Below, piece by piece: positions 25,701 to 37,536 of a stretch of 64,000 bases of DNA (position 1 is the stretch's first letter; each line of letters opens with the position of its first letter). The notes beneath the pieces were generated by a model, which ran no database searches, was not told the DNA's origin, and was given only the letters and a program-made list of their open reading frames with translations. The position numbers and the translations under genes were made by a program. The DNA comes from Symbiodinium natans (taxonomy: Eukaryota > Sar > Dinophyceae > Suessiales > Symbiodiniaceae), in assembly GCA_905221605.1 (NCBI GenBank), contig CAJNDS010002802.1, forward strand, positions 77,501-141,500, in the 5' to 3' direction.

Positions 25701-28700
25701 CTTGGGGCGTTTTCAATTGCAACATAAGAGCTTTGAGGGCTTCGGGGGCCAAACAAGCTGGGACTTTAGGGCGCGGGGTCTCTTGTTCTTGGGCATGTGG
25801 GGTTTTAGGGCTGCACCCACCCTAAAACTTACCTACGCTAGCCCTTGTGAATCCGATCCTGAACCATAAGCCCTAAACTCTGATCTTGGAACATCGTGGA
25901 ACCCTATCCTTGCATTGCCACGGGGGCCCCCCCGCGTTGACCAGCTTGTCACAGGTGACTTGGAAGCCGTCGGAGAAAGTCAGCGTGAAGACGCTGCCAT
26001 CCCAACGCACGCTTTCCTTTGTTGGGAGATTTAAAAATCTGCCAAGCTGATTGAACAGTTTCCGAACCTGTGCTTGGGGCCCTGGCAAGTTTTTTGCTGT
26101 TTCTTAAGAGTGTGAAAACACAACCATCTTCAAGATCCCCGTCCTTGCCAGTTTCTCATTTACATCAGCCTGACGAAGCGTAACGAAGTGTAACAGTCCC
26201 TGTCGGTAGCTTTAGTCGCAAAAGCAAAAACCGTTTAAGCTGTACGATAAGTGCAGAAGCACTTGCCTGGCATCGTGCGCTTGAGCCAAAACCAGCGCTC
26301 GAAACAAAGGATTTAAGGGCGGTGTCGAACTGAAGGCCATGAAGACTCGACATAAGGACACGCGGAAGTCAATGGTCTCGGGATCCTAGGGAAGCCAAAC
26401 CCAAGACTCAGGCTCCAAGTACAGGTCTCAAGAGTTTTAAGATGAACCTGAAAAGGAGGTGTGCGCTACCAATAATGCTCTCTTCTTTCCTTTACTGGAA
26501 CAATGACTGTAAGGCTTTAGCTTCCCTAAACCTCAACCTTAAACCCGGCAGCCTACAGCCTGAACCCTTCTAAAGCTTGAGCCCTGGCAAAGATCAACTC
26601 CACTGCTGCGGCCCAACATCCGCATCGCTTCCAAAGCTGAAGCTGGCGCCAGCATCCTCCGCTTCCGCCACGAGCGCCGACACCACGGAGTGGGCACAGA
26701 TGACCCCGGTCCTTGAGAACCCGATGTTGGGAAGTTGTCAGGGGCTTTGGACCCGACATTCTAAACGGCCATAAGCCCTAAGCCGCAGTCTTCGTGGTTC
26801 AGCGGAAGGTCATGACGGCCAAACCATGGACATAGAGGTCTGTGGACTCTCCAAAACCTCCAAAGCCCCCCTCAAGAACCTGAAACCCTACCATTCTTGA
26901 AGGCTCTTAACCAAAAAAAACTCATCGTATGCTTAGGCAGCCTAGGCTTGGGGTCCTGAATCCCCGGACCAAGATAAACACAAAAGGCCCACAAAGACCA
27001 CCGGTGCCCTAAACGGGAACTTAGGGTTCAATTTAGGGGTTTCGGGTTTTAGGGTTGGGGTTTGGGGTTTAGGATTTGAGGCCGAGGGTTTAGGGCCCCG
27101 AACCCAGCGTCCCTGGGGACAGGAGGGCGGCGGACGCCACGAGATCCGGCTCCAGAATCTTCAGGTCCTCTCCTTTCTAGGGTTACCTTCAACGAACCCC
27201 GAAATTCGCAAACATAGCCCACAAAATGCCAAGAAGCCCTGAGAAACCCACCCAAAGAAGAACTCAAAACCCTGGACCTTAAAATCTTCCACCGCTCCCA
27301 CCCCCTGTTCCCTGTTCCACTGGCTTAGGGCGCTGTAACCCTTAGGCAAACCGTCCCGACTTACATGTAGCGTTCTTCAGAGCTCACGCATCACAAGTTA
27401 AGGGCATTGGAACTGGCAAGCTTGGTTGATTGACAGTGGGCAGGAAGCAGGGCCTTGCTTGTTCTGTGAGGTGGTCTATATACGGGGGCAGGCGATCAGC
27501 GGCAGCTTCTTTCCCCTGTCTCCTCCCTGGCACTAAGATGCACGTACTTTGACTTAGACGTACCCTAAATACGTTTACAACTATAGTTACCATACTTAGA
27601 ACCCTACCTATAAATCTTACAAATACCTGAACCTCCAAGTACAGAAGACTGCATGTACTACATGATGCTATGTGGAACCCTGAAAAGGGCGCGCTGGGCG
27701 CGGTGGGGGGGCAAGGGGGCGACATGCAAAGGATGGCAGAGCCAGTCCCAATCTAAACCCGATACAGTCTGAACCCGATCCTACGGGTTCAGGGTTCGGG
27801 GCCGAGGGCTTAGCCCTTTATTCAACCCTGCACGCTTAACCCAGCCACTTCTTCCCAAACCAGCAAATGTTGATGCTGAAACACTGGGGCCCTCGAATTC
27901 GGGGCTGGCTCACCAAGCGTCTGGACAGGAGGCGCATCTTCTCCTTCTGCAGGCAGCCGATGCTTTGAGCGTGCTCTGCGACGCTGCGCAGGCGCTCCTC
28001 CTGCCTGGCCAGCTTTAGGGTTAGGGGGGGCTTAGGGTCTCAGGGCTTCGGAGGGTTTTAAGGTCTAGGGTTTTGGGGTCTCAGGGTTTTGGGGCTGAGG
28101 GCCTCGGGGCTTTTGCGATGTATCTTCGACGTGTCAGCAAAACTTGGGTAGGATCCCGGGGCCATTCTGGGCTTTGGGCTGTATACCTTTGAAGGGTTTT
28201 GGGTTTTGCGCGTCAAGGCCCGCGCAGACCTTTAGAGGCCGAGATGAGGCCGAGATGAGGTCGAGATGGAAACTGCACCAATGAAACTTCCAATCCGAAA
28301 CCGAAAGGTTTAGGGTTTAGGGTCTAAAGGTTCTTGGTTGTCTAAAGGTTTGTGGGCATAGGGTTTGCAACCCCCAACTTCCCTTGTGGGACAGGGTGCC
28401 CCTCGGCGGCCACCACCAACTTCTGGCAGTTCCTCGCAGGCTCTTAGTTCGATCCTTTGAATAGAGGGGTCTTCCGTGGAGGGTTGGGATTGGTCTAGGG
28501 GTCCAGGTTTAAGGTTGAGGGTGTAGGACTAGGATGTGCCCTTCCCAACAATGCCCCGGGGGTGTCCAGTGTGGGATGTGGCGGCTCTCTGCGAACTTGT
28601 AGAGGCGCGCGGCGCTGGCAGCACAGAAGCGCGCCTGGGGGGGAGGGGGCCCGCAAGTAGGGCTCTGCCCGGGGCCCAGCAACCGCTTGACTGGGCGAAT

Positions 28701-30014
28701 CTTTGAAGCCCGAAGCCTCGATCCCCCTGAATCTCTAAATACTTGGAGGTGCGTGGGGTACTTGTCACGGGGGTGAAATTTAGAAATCGGGTAACCAACT
28801 ATGATTGGTTATAATCGGTTCGCTTGTTTTTGAAGTACTCATAGATTGCCCTACTTCGCTCTAGCCACGAGCCTGCCAAGTGCTACCCGAAACCCTTATA
28901 TAACCCTATATCCTCCCCCAAAGTCTCCAGGCCCTAGCCACCGAAACTCGAACAATCCGCTGTAAACGCCTTCACGGCCCTCCTGGTTCGGCCTTGAGGC
29001 TGCCTTCGGGATAGTAGAGTCCAGCATGGATCACCTGGCACTTTGGGCGTGAGGTGTTAGAGTTTTAGGGCTTCGGATCCAAGATCTCGAGTTTTCAGGG
29101 TTTTTATGGGTGCAGGGATGGGCCTTGCGGCGCGCTAGTCGGCCGTACAGTTGAGGTCATACCCGAAGCCCAAAACCCTAAAACCCCAAAATCCAAAACA
29201 CCAAAACCCTAAACCCCAAACCTTTCGAGCCTGGCTGTTTCTGCTGGTGGTGCCCTGGCCCGGCTGCCTGAGCCGCTCCACGGCCAGCACCTGACACCGC
29301 GGTCATATTATTATGAGTAGGGGTAGCAGCAGGAGTAGCAGTAGCAGTAGCAGTAGGAATAATGGGAATCGTAGGAACAATAGGAAGAGTCAGTGATTGT
29401 ATGTAAATCTCGTATTGTTATTCTTATTCTCTTATTCTTATTCTTATTCTTATTCTTATTCTTATTCTTATTCTTATTATGATTCTTATTATGATTCTTA
29501 TTATGATTATTATTATGATTATTACTTTTTTATTTTGATTATTAGTACTATTCCTATTACCATTACAATTACTATTATCATTATTGTTAGTATAATGATT
29601 TTTTGTATTAATACGATTATTCGTTTTATTATTGTTATTACTATTTTTTATACTAGTACAATTATTAAGATGTATCATTATTATTCTATTACTATTCTTG
29701 TTGCTACGATTAGTTATACAATTATTATTTATAATAACAATGACTATATTCTTATTAATCTGATTATTACTATTACTGTTATTACTTTTATTCTTATTCT
29801 TATTCTTATTCTTATTCTTATTCTTATTCTTATTCTTATTCTTATTCTTATTCTTATTCTTATTCTTATTCTTATTCTTATTCTTATTCATATTCTTATT
29901 CTTCTTATTATTCTTATTACTCGTTGTAATTGTCGTCGTCGTCGTCGTCGTGGTCGTGGTCGCGGTCGCGGTCGTGGTCGTCGTCGCCGCCGTCGTCGTC
30001 GCCGCCGCTGCCGC

Positions 30015-30049
<35 letters not shown>

Positions 30050-30334
30050 TTGTGGTTGTTGTTGTAGGCTTGTAAGGGCTTATATGGGGGGTTTGGGTTT
30101 GAGGGTGTTGGGTTGGCTTTTGGGGTTACGTCCTGACCCACAAACCTTGCTGGCCCAGTTGACCCCTACTGAAAGCGGAAGTTTGGGGAGTTTTAGGGGT
30201 TTGGTACTTAGCATTTCTTAGGGTCGTTCGGGTCTTTTGTTAAAAGCCGCCTCCTGCCCAGCCCGGGCCAAGCTTCGAGCAACAGCTGCGCCGACAACGC
30301 CCGCGCCCACCACCACGGCAGAGACGTGGGCCAT
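22774..30334 (-). CDS. FAD-dependent oxidoreductase (DAO superfamily, L-2-hydroxyglutarate dehydrogenase-like), 17 exons
   Basis: Likely oxidises a 2-hydroxyacid or amine using bound FAD; the substrate is not determinable. Exons: 30,334-30,254 (Rossmann motif VVVGAGVVGAAVA), 29,290-29,231 (VERLRQPGQGTTSRNSQ), 29,034-28,993 (VIHAGLYYPEGSLK), 28,634-28,567 (ARFCAASAARLYKFAE...), 28,432-28,393 (CQKLVVAAE), 28,012-27,914, 27,176-27,112 (LKILEPDLVASAALLSP), 26,711-26,618 (TGVICAHSVVSALVAEAEDA), 26,016-25,928 (CDKLVNAG), 25,355-25,315, 24,884-~24,825 (KGNYF), 24,664-24,589 (LIYPLPPPSGAGLGTHLTLD), 24,454-24,392 (KFGPDTEW), 24,300-24,241, 23,761-23,687 (SLEPDYSGLRVK), 23,515-~23,475 and 22,870-22,774 (GIESPGLTSSL, TGA stop). 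The motifs follow family order end to end, about 380 aa. All acceptors are AG; the 14 clear donors are 3 GT, 6 GC and 5 GA. The ends of the 24,825 and 23,475 exons are uncertain. Introns are full of telomere-like repeats. Confidence 0.87.
22912..23215. repeat. Microsatellite (GAAA)n then (AAGAAAGC)n
   Basis: About 110 bp of GAAA/GGAAA units, then about 20 copies of an 8-bp AAGAAAGC unit. It lies in the last intron of the minus-strand oxidoreductase gene. Long Lys/Arg or Phe/Leu frames across it are repeat translations. Confidence 0.96.
29410..29935. repeat. (TTCTTA)n / (ATT)n microsatellite tract
   Basis: Near-pure TTCTTA hexamers at about 29,418-29,475 and 29,788-29,893. Between them is very AT-rich sequence made of ATT/TAT/ATTACT words. 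It lies in the first intron (29,291-30,253) of the minus-strand oxidoreductase gene. Confidence 0.95.
29936..30060. repeat. (GTC)n / (GCC)n trinucleotide repeat
   Basis: About 40 triplets of GTC with GCC, GGT and GCG variants, directly following the AT-rich hexamer tract with no spacer. The composition therefore switches abruptly from about 15% to about 65% GC inside one intron. Confidence 0.93.
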
Positions 30335-31587
30335 GGGATGGGGAGTGGTTGGCGAAGAGCCCACTAGCACGACATCCTAAACGTCCCTAAAACCCTTAAA
30401 ACTTGAGCCCTCCCTTCATAACTGCTAAAGGTCTAAGAGTTCAACGGCATTATGGGATTCAGCGCTGGTCCGAAACAATCAGGGTCCCAATGTAAACCGT
30501 ATCAACCTGGTAAGCCCGACTCCTAAGCCTTGAAACTGCTGAGCCCTGAACCCTACCAAACCTGTGAGCCCTACTAAGCCCTTGCTGATCACTCTCATTA
30601 CTGCAGGGGCCAGGGCTTGGGCTTGTCGAGGCAGGCAGGGGTTCTGTTAATGCAGGTCTCCGGAGGCTTGGGGTCTGGGGCCGCGAGCGAGGGGCTACGG
30701 CTAGTGGCAAGGGGTTTGGGGTCTGGGGTTGTGTTCTGAAGCCTGTCGGCCAAAAGCGGCTGCGGTGAACGCAGCGCTTCGTCTCGCAAACATCCGGGTT
30801 GCTGCTCGGATTTGGGGCTCCGGCTTGCCAGAATACGGGTCTGGGGTTTGGGGTTTATAGGTTTAGGGTAGCAATGGGTGGGGAATTCGGGAAATAGCCT
30901 CCTTGCCTTTCGAAGGTTCTCCGGGAATCGAAAAAGCAAACACGTTGACCATTCTAACTGGGCTTTTCGAAGGGGAGCTAGCCAAATATTACTTCTCCCT
31001 CAAACCCCAAGAGCAGAAACCCGAACGACAACCTGCAAAATTCGCACAAGCACCCCAGCCGGTAATTCCCAAGTCATTCAGCGTTGCGGGTAAGGGCAAA
31101 GCCCACAACCCAAAGCAGCCCCGAAACTTTCAGGCGAAAAGCTCAAGCCCAGGCCCTAAACCCTGAAGCCACTTAGACTTAAACCCCAAACCCCTAAAAG
31201 AGTCACCGCAAGCGCACCTTCAGGCGCTCTTTCCTGGGCTGAGCAAGCCGGTTGCCCGTGTTCGGACTCTCAGAGCTCGAGGGCTTTAGCTCAGGCCCCG
31301 GAGTTTGGGGTTTAGGGCCGAAGGTTCAGGATTTCGGGCTTAGCGGGGCACAGCTCTTGCAATCCACCGATACCCTAAACCATACATCCCTAACCCTAAA
31401 CCCTAGTTTTCCCGAAATGGTCCTTGGCCCCCTCCGAAGCCAAAGAAAGGCTTGCAGCCTCTGCAGCCCTGAACCCGAGCCCCCCAAGCCAAGAAGGCCA
31501 AAGCGTCAACCTCCACAAAAACACCATCTTTCTTTGGGATTCTCAGGTCTTGTCCTTAGACCTTAAAAAAATCCTAAGGTCCTAAAC

Positions 31588-32551
31588 CCAGAGCGAGCGG
31601 CAGCAGCTCATCGACGACTGTCCGCGCCACAGCCACGCGCTGCTCCCGCCCTGGGCATTCTGGTGGGATTCGTTTGGGTGTGGGGGGTTAAGTGTTTATG
31701 GCTTCGGGTGGTTCAGGAGTAAGGATGTGTAGGCTTAGGGATGTGTAGGGCTGAGGTATTTGCAGGGGTGCAGGGTTTCTGGGCACAACTCCAACCTTAA
31801 GCCCCGATCCCCTAAAACCCCTGAGCCCCCCAAGCCCTCGAAGTCCCCGAAACCCTGAACCCACGCGCCTAAGACGCCACGCTCCACGAGGTCAGCAGCT
31901 GTTGGCCGCTGCTGGAAGAAGGCCTGCGGCTTGGTGTTCTTTAGGGTTTCGGGTTCGGGTGCTGGGTTTGGGGGGTTGGTGGTTGGTGGTCAGCAGCTTG
32001 GGGCTGAGGGGCGCGTGGCCTAGTCTGGAGGGGGCCCAAAGGGCTTGGGCTTCAGAAAGGCCGGCCTTCGTTTTTTTGACTAAGAACACCTCGACCCCTA
32101 TAAACACACAAATAGTGCAAACCCTGTTGCCCGTTGAGAGCTGTCGATCGCAGGAGCCTACGCTTTTAACTATTACATTAAGTAGGGTTTTTTAGGGTTC
32201 AAGGCCCACAAAAGAATCATGCATGACGAATGATTCAAGGCTGGAAGAAAGCCTAACCTTTGGGTTCAGGGTTCAAGGAAGATTGTCGCTCAGCACACGG
32301 CTCAGTCCAAGGGGCCCAGCACGAAAATCCGAAGCCTTGCCCTCGAAGCCCTGAACCCTCCAAATTGTAAACCTTTCCAACCATCTGCACTGCGAGGTTC
32401 AGGGGGTCAAGGCTAATAGCCGGTTGCTGTTCCCCTTACTTCTCACACCAAACTCCGAAGTGGCGCATGCTACTCCCAAATCCAAAAAAGGGGTTGCAGC
32501 CTCCAAGCGCTCACGGATGACCTGCTGTTGGTCGACCACGCCTCGTGCAAA
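31588..32551 (-). CDS. RPEL-motif gene, partial (three exons)
   Basis: Three exons join in phase: 32,551-32,501 (FARGVVDQQQVIRERLE, AG acceptor, GC donor), 31,923-31,869 (AFFQQRPTAADLVERGVL, GC donor) and 31,650-31,588 (REQRVAVARTVVDELLPLAL, GT donor). The middle exon matches the RPEL consensus (Arg-Pro-x3-Asp/Glu-Leu-x2-Arg-Gly-Val/Ile-Leu), and the preceding exon supplies the expected helical lead-in. RPEL motifs in other eukaryotes bind G-actin; that role here is inference. The 31.62-kb island also reads open on the plus strand, but the phase match across the minus junction favours this model. Both gene ends are undefined; a possible last exon lies near 31,250-31,200. The gene is upstream of, and co-directional with, the oxidoreductase. 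Confidence 0.6.
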
Positions 32552-32559
32552 CTTTGGTG

Positions 32560-34953
32560 GACCCAAAACCCGCCCGCCTTAACCGTCAACCCTAAACCCC
32601 AAAGCCCCAAAACGCCAGAATTTCGAACCTTAAACCTTTAGGGATGTTGGGCAGAACAAAATTTTTGCCGAACAGTTCCGGGGCTCAGCATGTAGGGACT
32701 TTAGAAAGTTTCTGGAATTCGGGTGAGTCTAGCTTTCGGGCTTCTGATTAGGGTGAATCTCGGATTTCGGAATGGCCTAACAAATCTTTTGGAAGCGTTC
32801 CACGGCACCATGAACGGAACCATGCAGCACCTTCCGCACCATCGTGCAATCAAGTTGCGAGCTTCACCCTGCTTCTGGTCGAGGTACTTCGCAATAAACA
32901 TGGCTTGGCTTTGCAATGGCAAAACAACACTGTTTGGGGTTCAAGGCCGGTGGGCTTGGGCTTTGTGAGTCGTGCCACAACTGGACAAGTGGAGAACATG
33001 CGGGGGTCATGTCAGCTCCCTCCCGCCACCACTTAACCCTTGTTGCATAACAAAGCAAAAGTATGCCTGAATTCGCAAAAAGTGTGCCTGAATTCTTCTG
33101 AACAGCAAGCAATGCTGCTTTCAAAAGCTTTTTTGCCCGCACACATGGTTCGCATCTACGCTCCACAAGCTTGAAGAAGCAGGTCACATTTAAGATGTCA
33201 GACTCTACAAAGAAAACGACCGTCCGACGGACTGACTGACTGACCAATCGCCGCGCCAAAGGGTGGACGGCCCGACGGACGGACTGACATGCAGATAACT
33301 GACTTACCAGGTCGTAGAACATCTGGTTCAAAGGTTTCTCCGATCCTTTTCAGGGACCTTGGAGAGCACCTTTGTGGAGCATCGTTGACCTTGAAGGCTT
33401 CTCTGGAGCGAAATACGAAATAGAAGGATAACATCGCGCCGGCATTGCGAATACAATCTTAGAACACAGTTGTTGGGAACATTCGGTTGGTTGGGAACAT
33501 TTCGTTGCAGAAGCTTACTATGCAGAAACGATTTACATCCGTGCGGATTCCATAAAACCGAGTAACAAGCCAGGTCTGGTAGCCCACCACTCCGAAGTCC
33601 TTGCATACCACCAGGTCTCGCACTTACGCCAAATAATCGGAACCAGCTGTGGTCTCCAAGAAGCAAAACTATGTAATAATGGTCAAAAAGGAAGCTATAT
33701 TTTCAAAAGCTTCTTCTTGTCTGGTTCTCGACAAATGAAACATAACAATCAAAAACAAAAAAGAGGGGGTGTGGAAGCTAAAATTGTCTTCCACCACTTT
33801 TTCCTACAGCTCCAATTCTAAAAGCAAAGAACGGACTTGTTTTCCATCAAAACATGCTCATGCCAAGTCATGCAGCAGAAAAACTCTCATGCTTCTCTCT
33901 GTACAGTCAAACACCACATGCACCAACTGGGCAAACACTACAGGTGAATTTTTCACAGCATGCGTCAACAGACAGGTTGGTGGCACGCGGGCGTGCGTGG
34001 CAGCACAAAGCAGACGGCTGCTGTTTTAGTACCGGCCCGTGCACGGTGCAGAAGGTTTGCTGCGGGTTGCGGAGCTGGAGCTGGCAAAAGTTGGGACCGT
34101 GTGTGGCAAGCGGCGCGTGCAGTGGAACAGTTGCGTGGGTGGACAAGGGCCGTGGGCGCGGCGCGCCGAACCCAAAGAAAGGCATTCTGCAAAAAACATA
34201 AACCAAAGATTCGACGTTGCCAAAGCAGCAGAACCAGCCAAAGACTTTGGTGCCACCAACGGCGGCGGAACACAAGGTTCACACATGAGAAGCTTGTCAC
34301 CAACTTTATGTTGCAAAACCGAGCGGGAACTTTAGTCCGCAGTGTGAACTGCAAGAACGAGTCTTTTTCTGCAAGAAGTTCACATGCCGTATTCCCATAG
34401 TTACTCAAAATAACTTAACTTCCCACCGTTGCAGAGGATTTGCCCAAGTCCCTAAAGCAGTTTGGGTTGACTGCGACGCATGTTTTGTCTTGTTGGCATG
34501 GCCTAGGATGAGTTTTGAAGCACTTGGAATTGCTTGAGAGCAATAGTGAAGAAGTGCGTGTCAGAACTCTGAGGTTCTGTCTTGCTGCAACTCACTCCGT
34601 GTCCCGCCACTTCGTTCGTTGCCGTTGGACGTGGAGGATGGGGTGCAGAGTGACTCTGAAGCTTCGCTGTTTTGCTGTTCGGATGACCTGAAGTCCCCGA
34701 GGTGTAGACCAAAGCAGTTGCATTGTTCTTTTGCTTTACCTCCTTTGTAGAACAAAGTTGAGATGGAATTCGTAGCTTTTTGGGAGCCCTTAGCTCTTGG
34801 AGAGAGCTTGCTGCAAGAACTGAAGCTTGCTGAACACTTTGGTGTTTGGCTCAAGTGCGAAGTGAAAAAGAGACTGCTGCGCGAGCTCTGCTTTTCACAT
34901 GGTAGCGGAGCACTGAGAGTGACTCCAGCGCCTGTGTTCAGTACCTCCACGCC
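32560..34953. other. Unassigned region upstream of the copia element
   Basis: Telomere-like words become rare after about 32.7 kb. The sequence has overlapping open frames in many registers but no recognised motif. A minus-strand frame at 32,922-32,701 (MFIAKYLDQKQGEARNLIAR...) has protein-like composition and could be an exon or fragment. 33,215-33,295 holds imperfect inverted GACGGAC/GACTGACT words. A 5' LTR or leader of the copia element should lie in 34-34.95 kb, but I could not find a matching direct repeat downstream of 44,123 or a clear primer-binding site. Confidence 0.35.
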
Positions 34954-37086
34954 ATGGCGACTCCAGAGCAAGGCGGAAGTGTGCATGGAAGCCCACAGGG
35001 TTCTCCAGTGCATGGGGCGTTGCCTCTGGAGCAAGTCCCAGTTCCTGACAACACTCCCGAGGAGGAAGCCTTGCTGTTTGGAACCGGTGAGAATCCGGTA
35101 GAACAGCAGCCGAACCCCTTCACTGCCTTTGGAACTCAAGGAGTTCCGACCTCAACGCCAGCGACGAGTTCACAGCCAGTTACCGCTCCAGGTGGTGGCG
35201 CTGTTGGAGAAAGTTTGGTGGTTGAGATGCTGCGAGTGATGCAGCAGCAGCAGAGACAGCAGGAAGCCATGATGGACCAGTACCGAAAGCAGTTGGAACA
35301 GAACCAACAGCTGGTGGCAACCATGCTTCGTCGCATGGACAGCGAAGAGAAGAGGAGGAACGATGCCGAACTTGCAGCTGCTGAGGCTAAAGCCAAGGCG
35401 GAAGCCGCAAAGGCATCTGCACCGAGTGACCCGTTCCTCGCTGCGACTTCGTCCACAGGAGGTTCCCTTCCTTCTTCAAGCCCTAAGGATACTGGAAGTT
35501 CATCTGGTGGATACGTTTCCAACCGTGCCGACAAGTACCTTCCACAGCTGCCTGTCATAGCCCACCAGGAGATGGGTAGAGACAGAATGCGAGAGATTGA
35601 GGCTTGGCACGGCTTCTTGGAGACGATGAGTTCATGGGCCTACGTGAACGAGCTTCGACTCTGCATTAGTGTCAAGGACGAGATCCGACAGGACCGTTTG
35701 CCTCCTGACACTGCAGCTCGGTCAGCGAAGTTGTTTTACCTGCTTTCTCAGAGCTTGGCGAAGTGGGAGCGTGGTTTGGAGTTGCTTCGAAGCTGTAGCA
35801 AAAGGCAGAGCATGTCTGCTACTGGCTACGAGGCAGTTCGCACACTGCACCTCAACTACTCCATTGTGTCTCGAATGGAAGCCGTCTACGTGAGAGACGG
35901 TTGCATGAAGTTGCATGCCCAGTGTTCGGGGCTCAAGAAGCCCATGGACATCATCAGACACTTGGAGGACGAAATCGCCAAGGCGGAGATTAAGTTGAGC
36001 AACTTCCCCGAGTTGAAGCTTTCCGAAGCAGATCGTTGCTCCATCCTGCTGCAGGCCGTTTCACATCCGGCGAGACAGTATGTGGCGCTGCACGGCAACG
36101 CCAACAGCTGGAGTGAGCTCACGAAGAGCCTCAAATACTTCGAAGAGCAGCTGAGGATGTGCGACGTGCCGACTGCAGCCAATCGTGGAATGGACGGCAA
36201 GCTTTGCGACCATTGCGGCAAGCATGGTCATGTTGCGAAGGATTGTTGGGTCCGACAGCGTGAGGCTGGAGAGAAGGGCGGCAAAGGCGGCAAGGGAGAG
36301 TCGAAGAGTGGAAAGGGCGCCGGTGGCCCCAAAGGACAGAGGTCCCCCACTCCGAAGGGAGCTCCTCGCTCTCCAACGCCGAAAGGAAAGCCCACCTCCA
36401 AGCGAGACAAGGGTGCCAAAGGAAAGAAGGGCGAAGGCAAGGGCAAAGGAAAGAAGCCGAAGAAGAAGAACCGCGCTCGGGCTATGGGAGAACCAGAGTC
36501 CGAAGCGGAAGCAGAGCCAACACAGAGTGTGATGGCGATGCGCTTTGCCCAGCGAAGTCCTGAACTGAGCCTTTCTGAGTCGTCTGAGCGTAGGGTAGGT
36601 TTTTCACTCGACAAGCAACGATTGGGACCTGTTAGTAATTCGTTGACTGCAGGGGATGTAGAGCGCATCTGCGCCAGCTTCCAGCTAGAACCGAGGGACG
36701 TCTGGTTAGTGGATTCTGGAGCCACGTGTCATGTGGTTTCCTCGGAACACCTCAGCGGATTCAGGGTGGTGAAGACTCATGAGAGAGAGGTCACTCTGTA
36801 CAACGCTTCAGGGGGGAAGATCCCCGTGTCAGGCGTCGTCGACTTGGCGCGGAGAACGACCTTTCCCCGCTTTCTGGCGGCGACCCCCGCTCAAAGCCCA
36901 CCAAGCCCGATTAGCGGATACGAGTTTCACGTTGCGTTTGCCTTTGTACAACCTAGACCCGGTTTTGTAGAGATACGTTCTCCACCCTTTCTCCACCGCC
37001 GCCCAGGGACTAATGGCGTTAAACGTAACTTCCGCAACGAGAACCTCCGTCAAAAGAAGGCTACACTCACCGAAGACGACCTCTAG
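34954..37086 (+). CDS. Copia Gag-protease ORF
   Basis: 710 codons from ATG. The N-terminal half is Gln/Ala/Glu-rich with a probable coiled coil (about residues 90-140). A Gag capsid-like helical region follows. A CCHC zinc knuckle at 36,205-36,246 (C-x2-C-x4-H-x4-C, nucleic-acid binding) precedes a Lys/Gly-rich basic linker. The aspartic protease signature VDSGATCHVV is at about 36,709-36,738 (Asp codon 36,712). After VSGVVDL (about 36,840) the protease no longer matches the family: the expected C-terminal half is replaced by unrelated sequence up to the stop. The enzyme is therefore probably truncated or interrupted. The following pol sequence lies in another frame. Confidence 0.88.
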   Translation: MATPEQGGSVHGSPQGSPVHGALPLEQVPVPDNTPEEEALLFGTGENPVEQQPNPFTAFGTQGVPTSTPATSSQPVTAPGGGAVGESLVVEMLRVMQQQQRQQEAMMDQYRKQLEQNQQLVATMLRRMDSEEKRRNDAELAAAEAKAKAEAAKASAPSDPFLAATSSTGGSLPSSSPKDTGSSSGGYVSNRADKYLPQLPVIAHQEMGRDRMREIEAWHGFLETMSSWAYVNELRLCISVKDEIRQDRLPPDTAARSAKLFYLLSQSLAKWERGLELLRSCSKRQSMSATGYEAVRTLHLNYSIVSRMEAVYVRDGCMKLHAQCSGLKKPMDIIRHLEDEIAKAEIKLSNFPELKLSEADRCSILLQAVSHPARQYVALHGNANSWSELTKSLKYFEEQLRMCDVPTAANRGMDGKLCDHCGKHGHVAKDCWVRQREAGEKGGKGGKGESKSGKGAGGPKGQRSPTPKGAPRSPTPKGKPTSKRDKGAKGKKGEGKGKGKKPKKKNRARAMGEPESEAEAEPTQSVMAMRFAQRSPELSLSESSERRVGFSLDKQRLGPVSNSLTAGDVERICASFQLEPRDVWLVDSGATCHVVSSEHLSGFRVVKTHEREVTLYNASGGKIPVSGVVDLARRTTFPRFLAATPAQSPPSPISGYEFHVAFAFVQPRPGFVEIRSPPFLHRRPGTNGVKRNFRNENLRQKKATLTEDDL

Positions 37087-37452
37087 CCTTCGGGCTCGGA
37101 CATGGAAATAGACGCGACTACCTGCCTGCAGGACTCTGTTGTTAAGCCCCAGCCAGGACCGAGCATCCTCAAGAAAGCGAGGAGGAAAGAAGGCGGAAGT
37201 CGAGAAGCCACAAGGAAGAGAGAGCGGTGATTGCCGGCATGCTTTGCTTGAGACTCCGTTTGCTTTCTTGTTGCGAGGGCTTAGAGCCGAAGTATCCCCG
37301 AAAGTGGTCCCTGAAGTTCCTCAAGAATGCACCGAGAACACCCCGATAGTGCCCGAGAACACCCTGAAAGTGCCCGAAATGCCCAAAGAAGTGCCCAAAG
37401 AACAGCCCAAACGAACCCCTCAACTCATTAGGAAGCCTGTTGAAAGGCCCGT

Positions 37453-37536
37453 GGCATGTTTTGCGGCATGTTTATTGGCATGTTTTGTGGCATGTTTACT
37501 GGCATGTGGTGCAGCATGTTTTTCGGCATGGTGTTT
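37453..37536. repeat. 12-bp minisatellite, GGCATGTTTTGC-like, 7 units
   Basis: Seven consecutive 12-bp units of GGCATGTTTTGC and variants, translating in the long pol frame as a Cys/Ala/Leu-rich repeat. Looser GGCATG clusters recur at 39,620-39,690 and 40,118-40,165, inside the same element and on both sides of the accessory ORF. Confidence 0.85.

Noticed and set aside
29397-30221. 274-codon ORF rich in Tyr/Ser/Ile/Leu then Arg
   Set aside because: Translation of the TTCTTA and GTC microsatellites; it lies within an intron of the minus-strand gene.
31252-31566. 104-codon plus-strand ORF and similar Pro-rich ORFs in 10-33 kb
   Set aside because: Composition follows CCCTAAA/TTTAGGG words; no motif or splice-consistent continuation.
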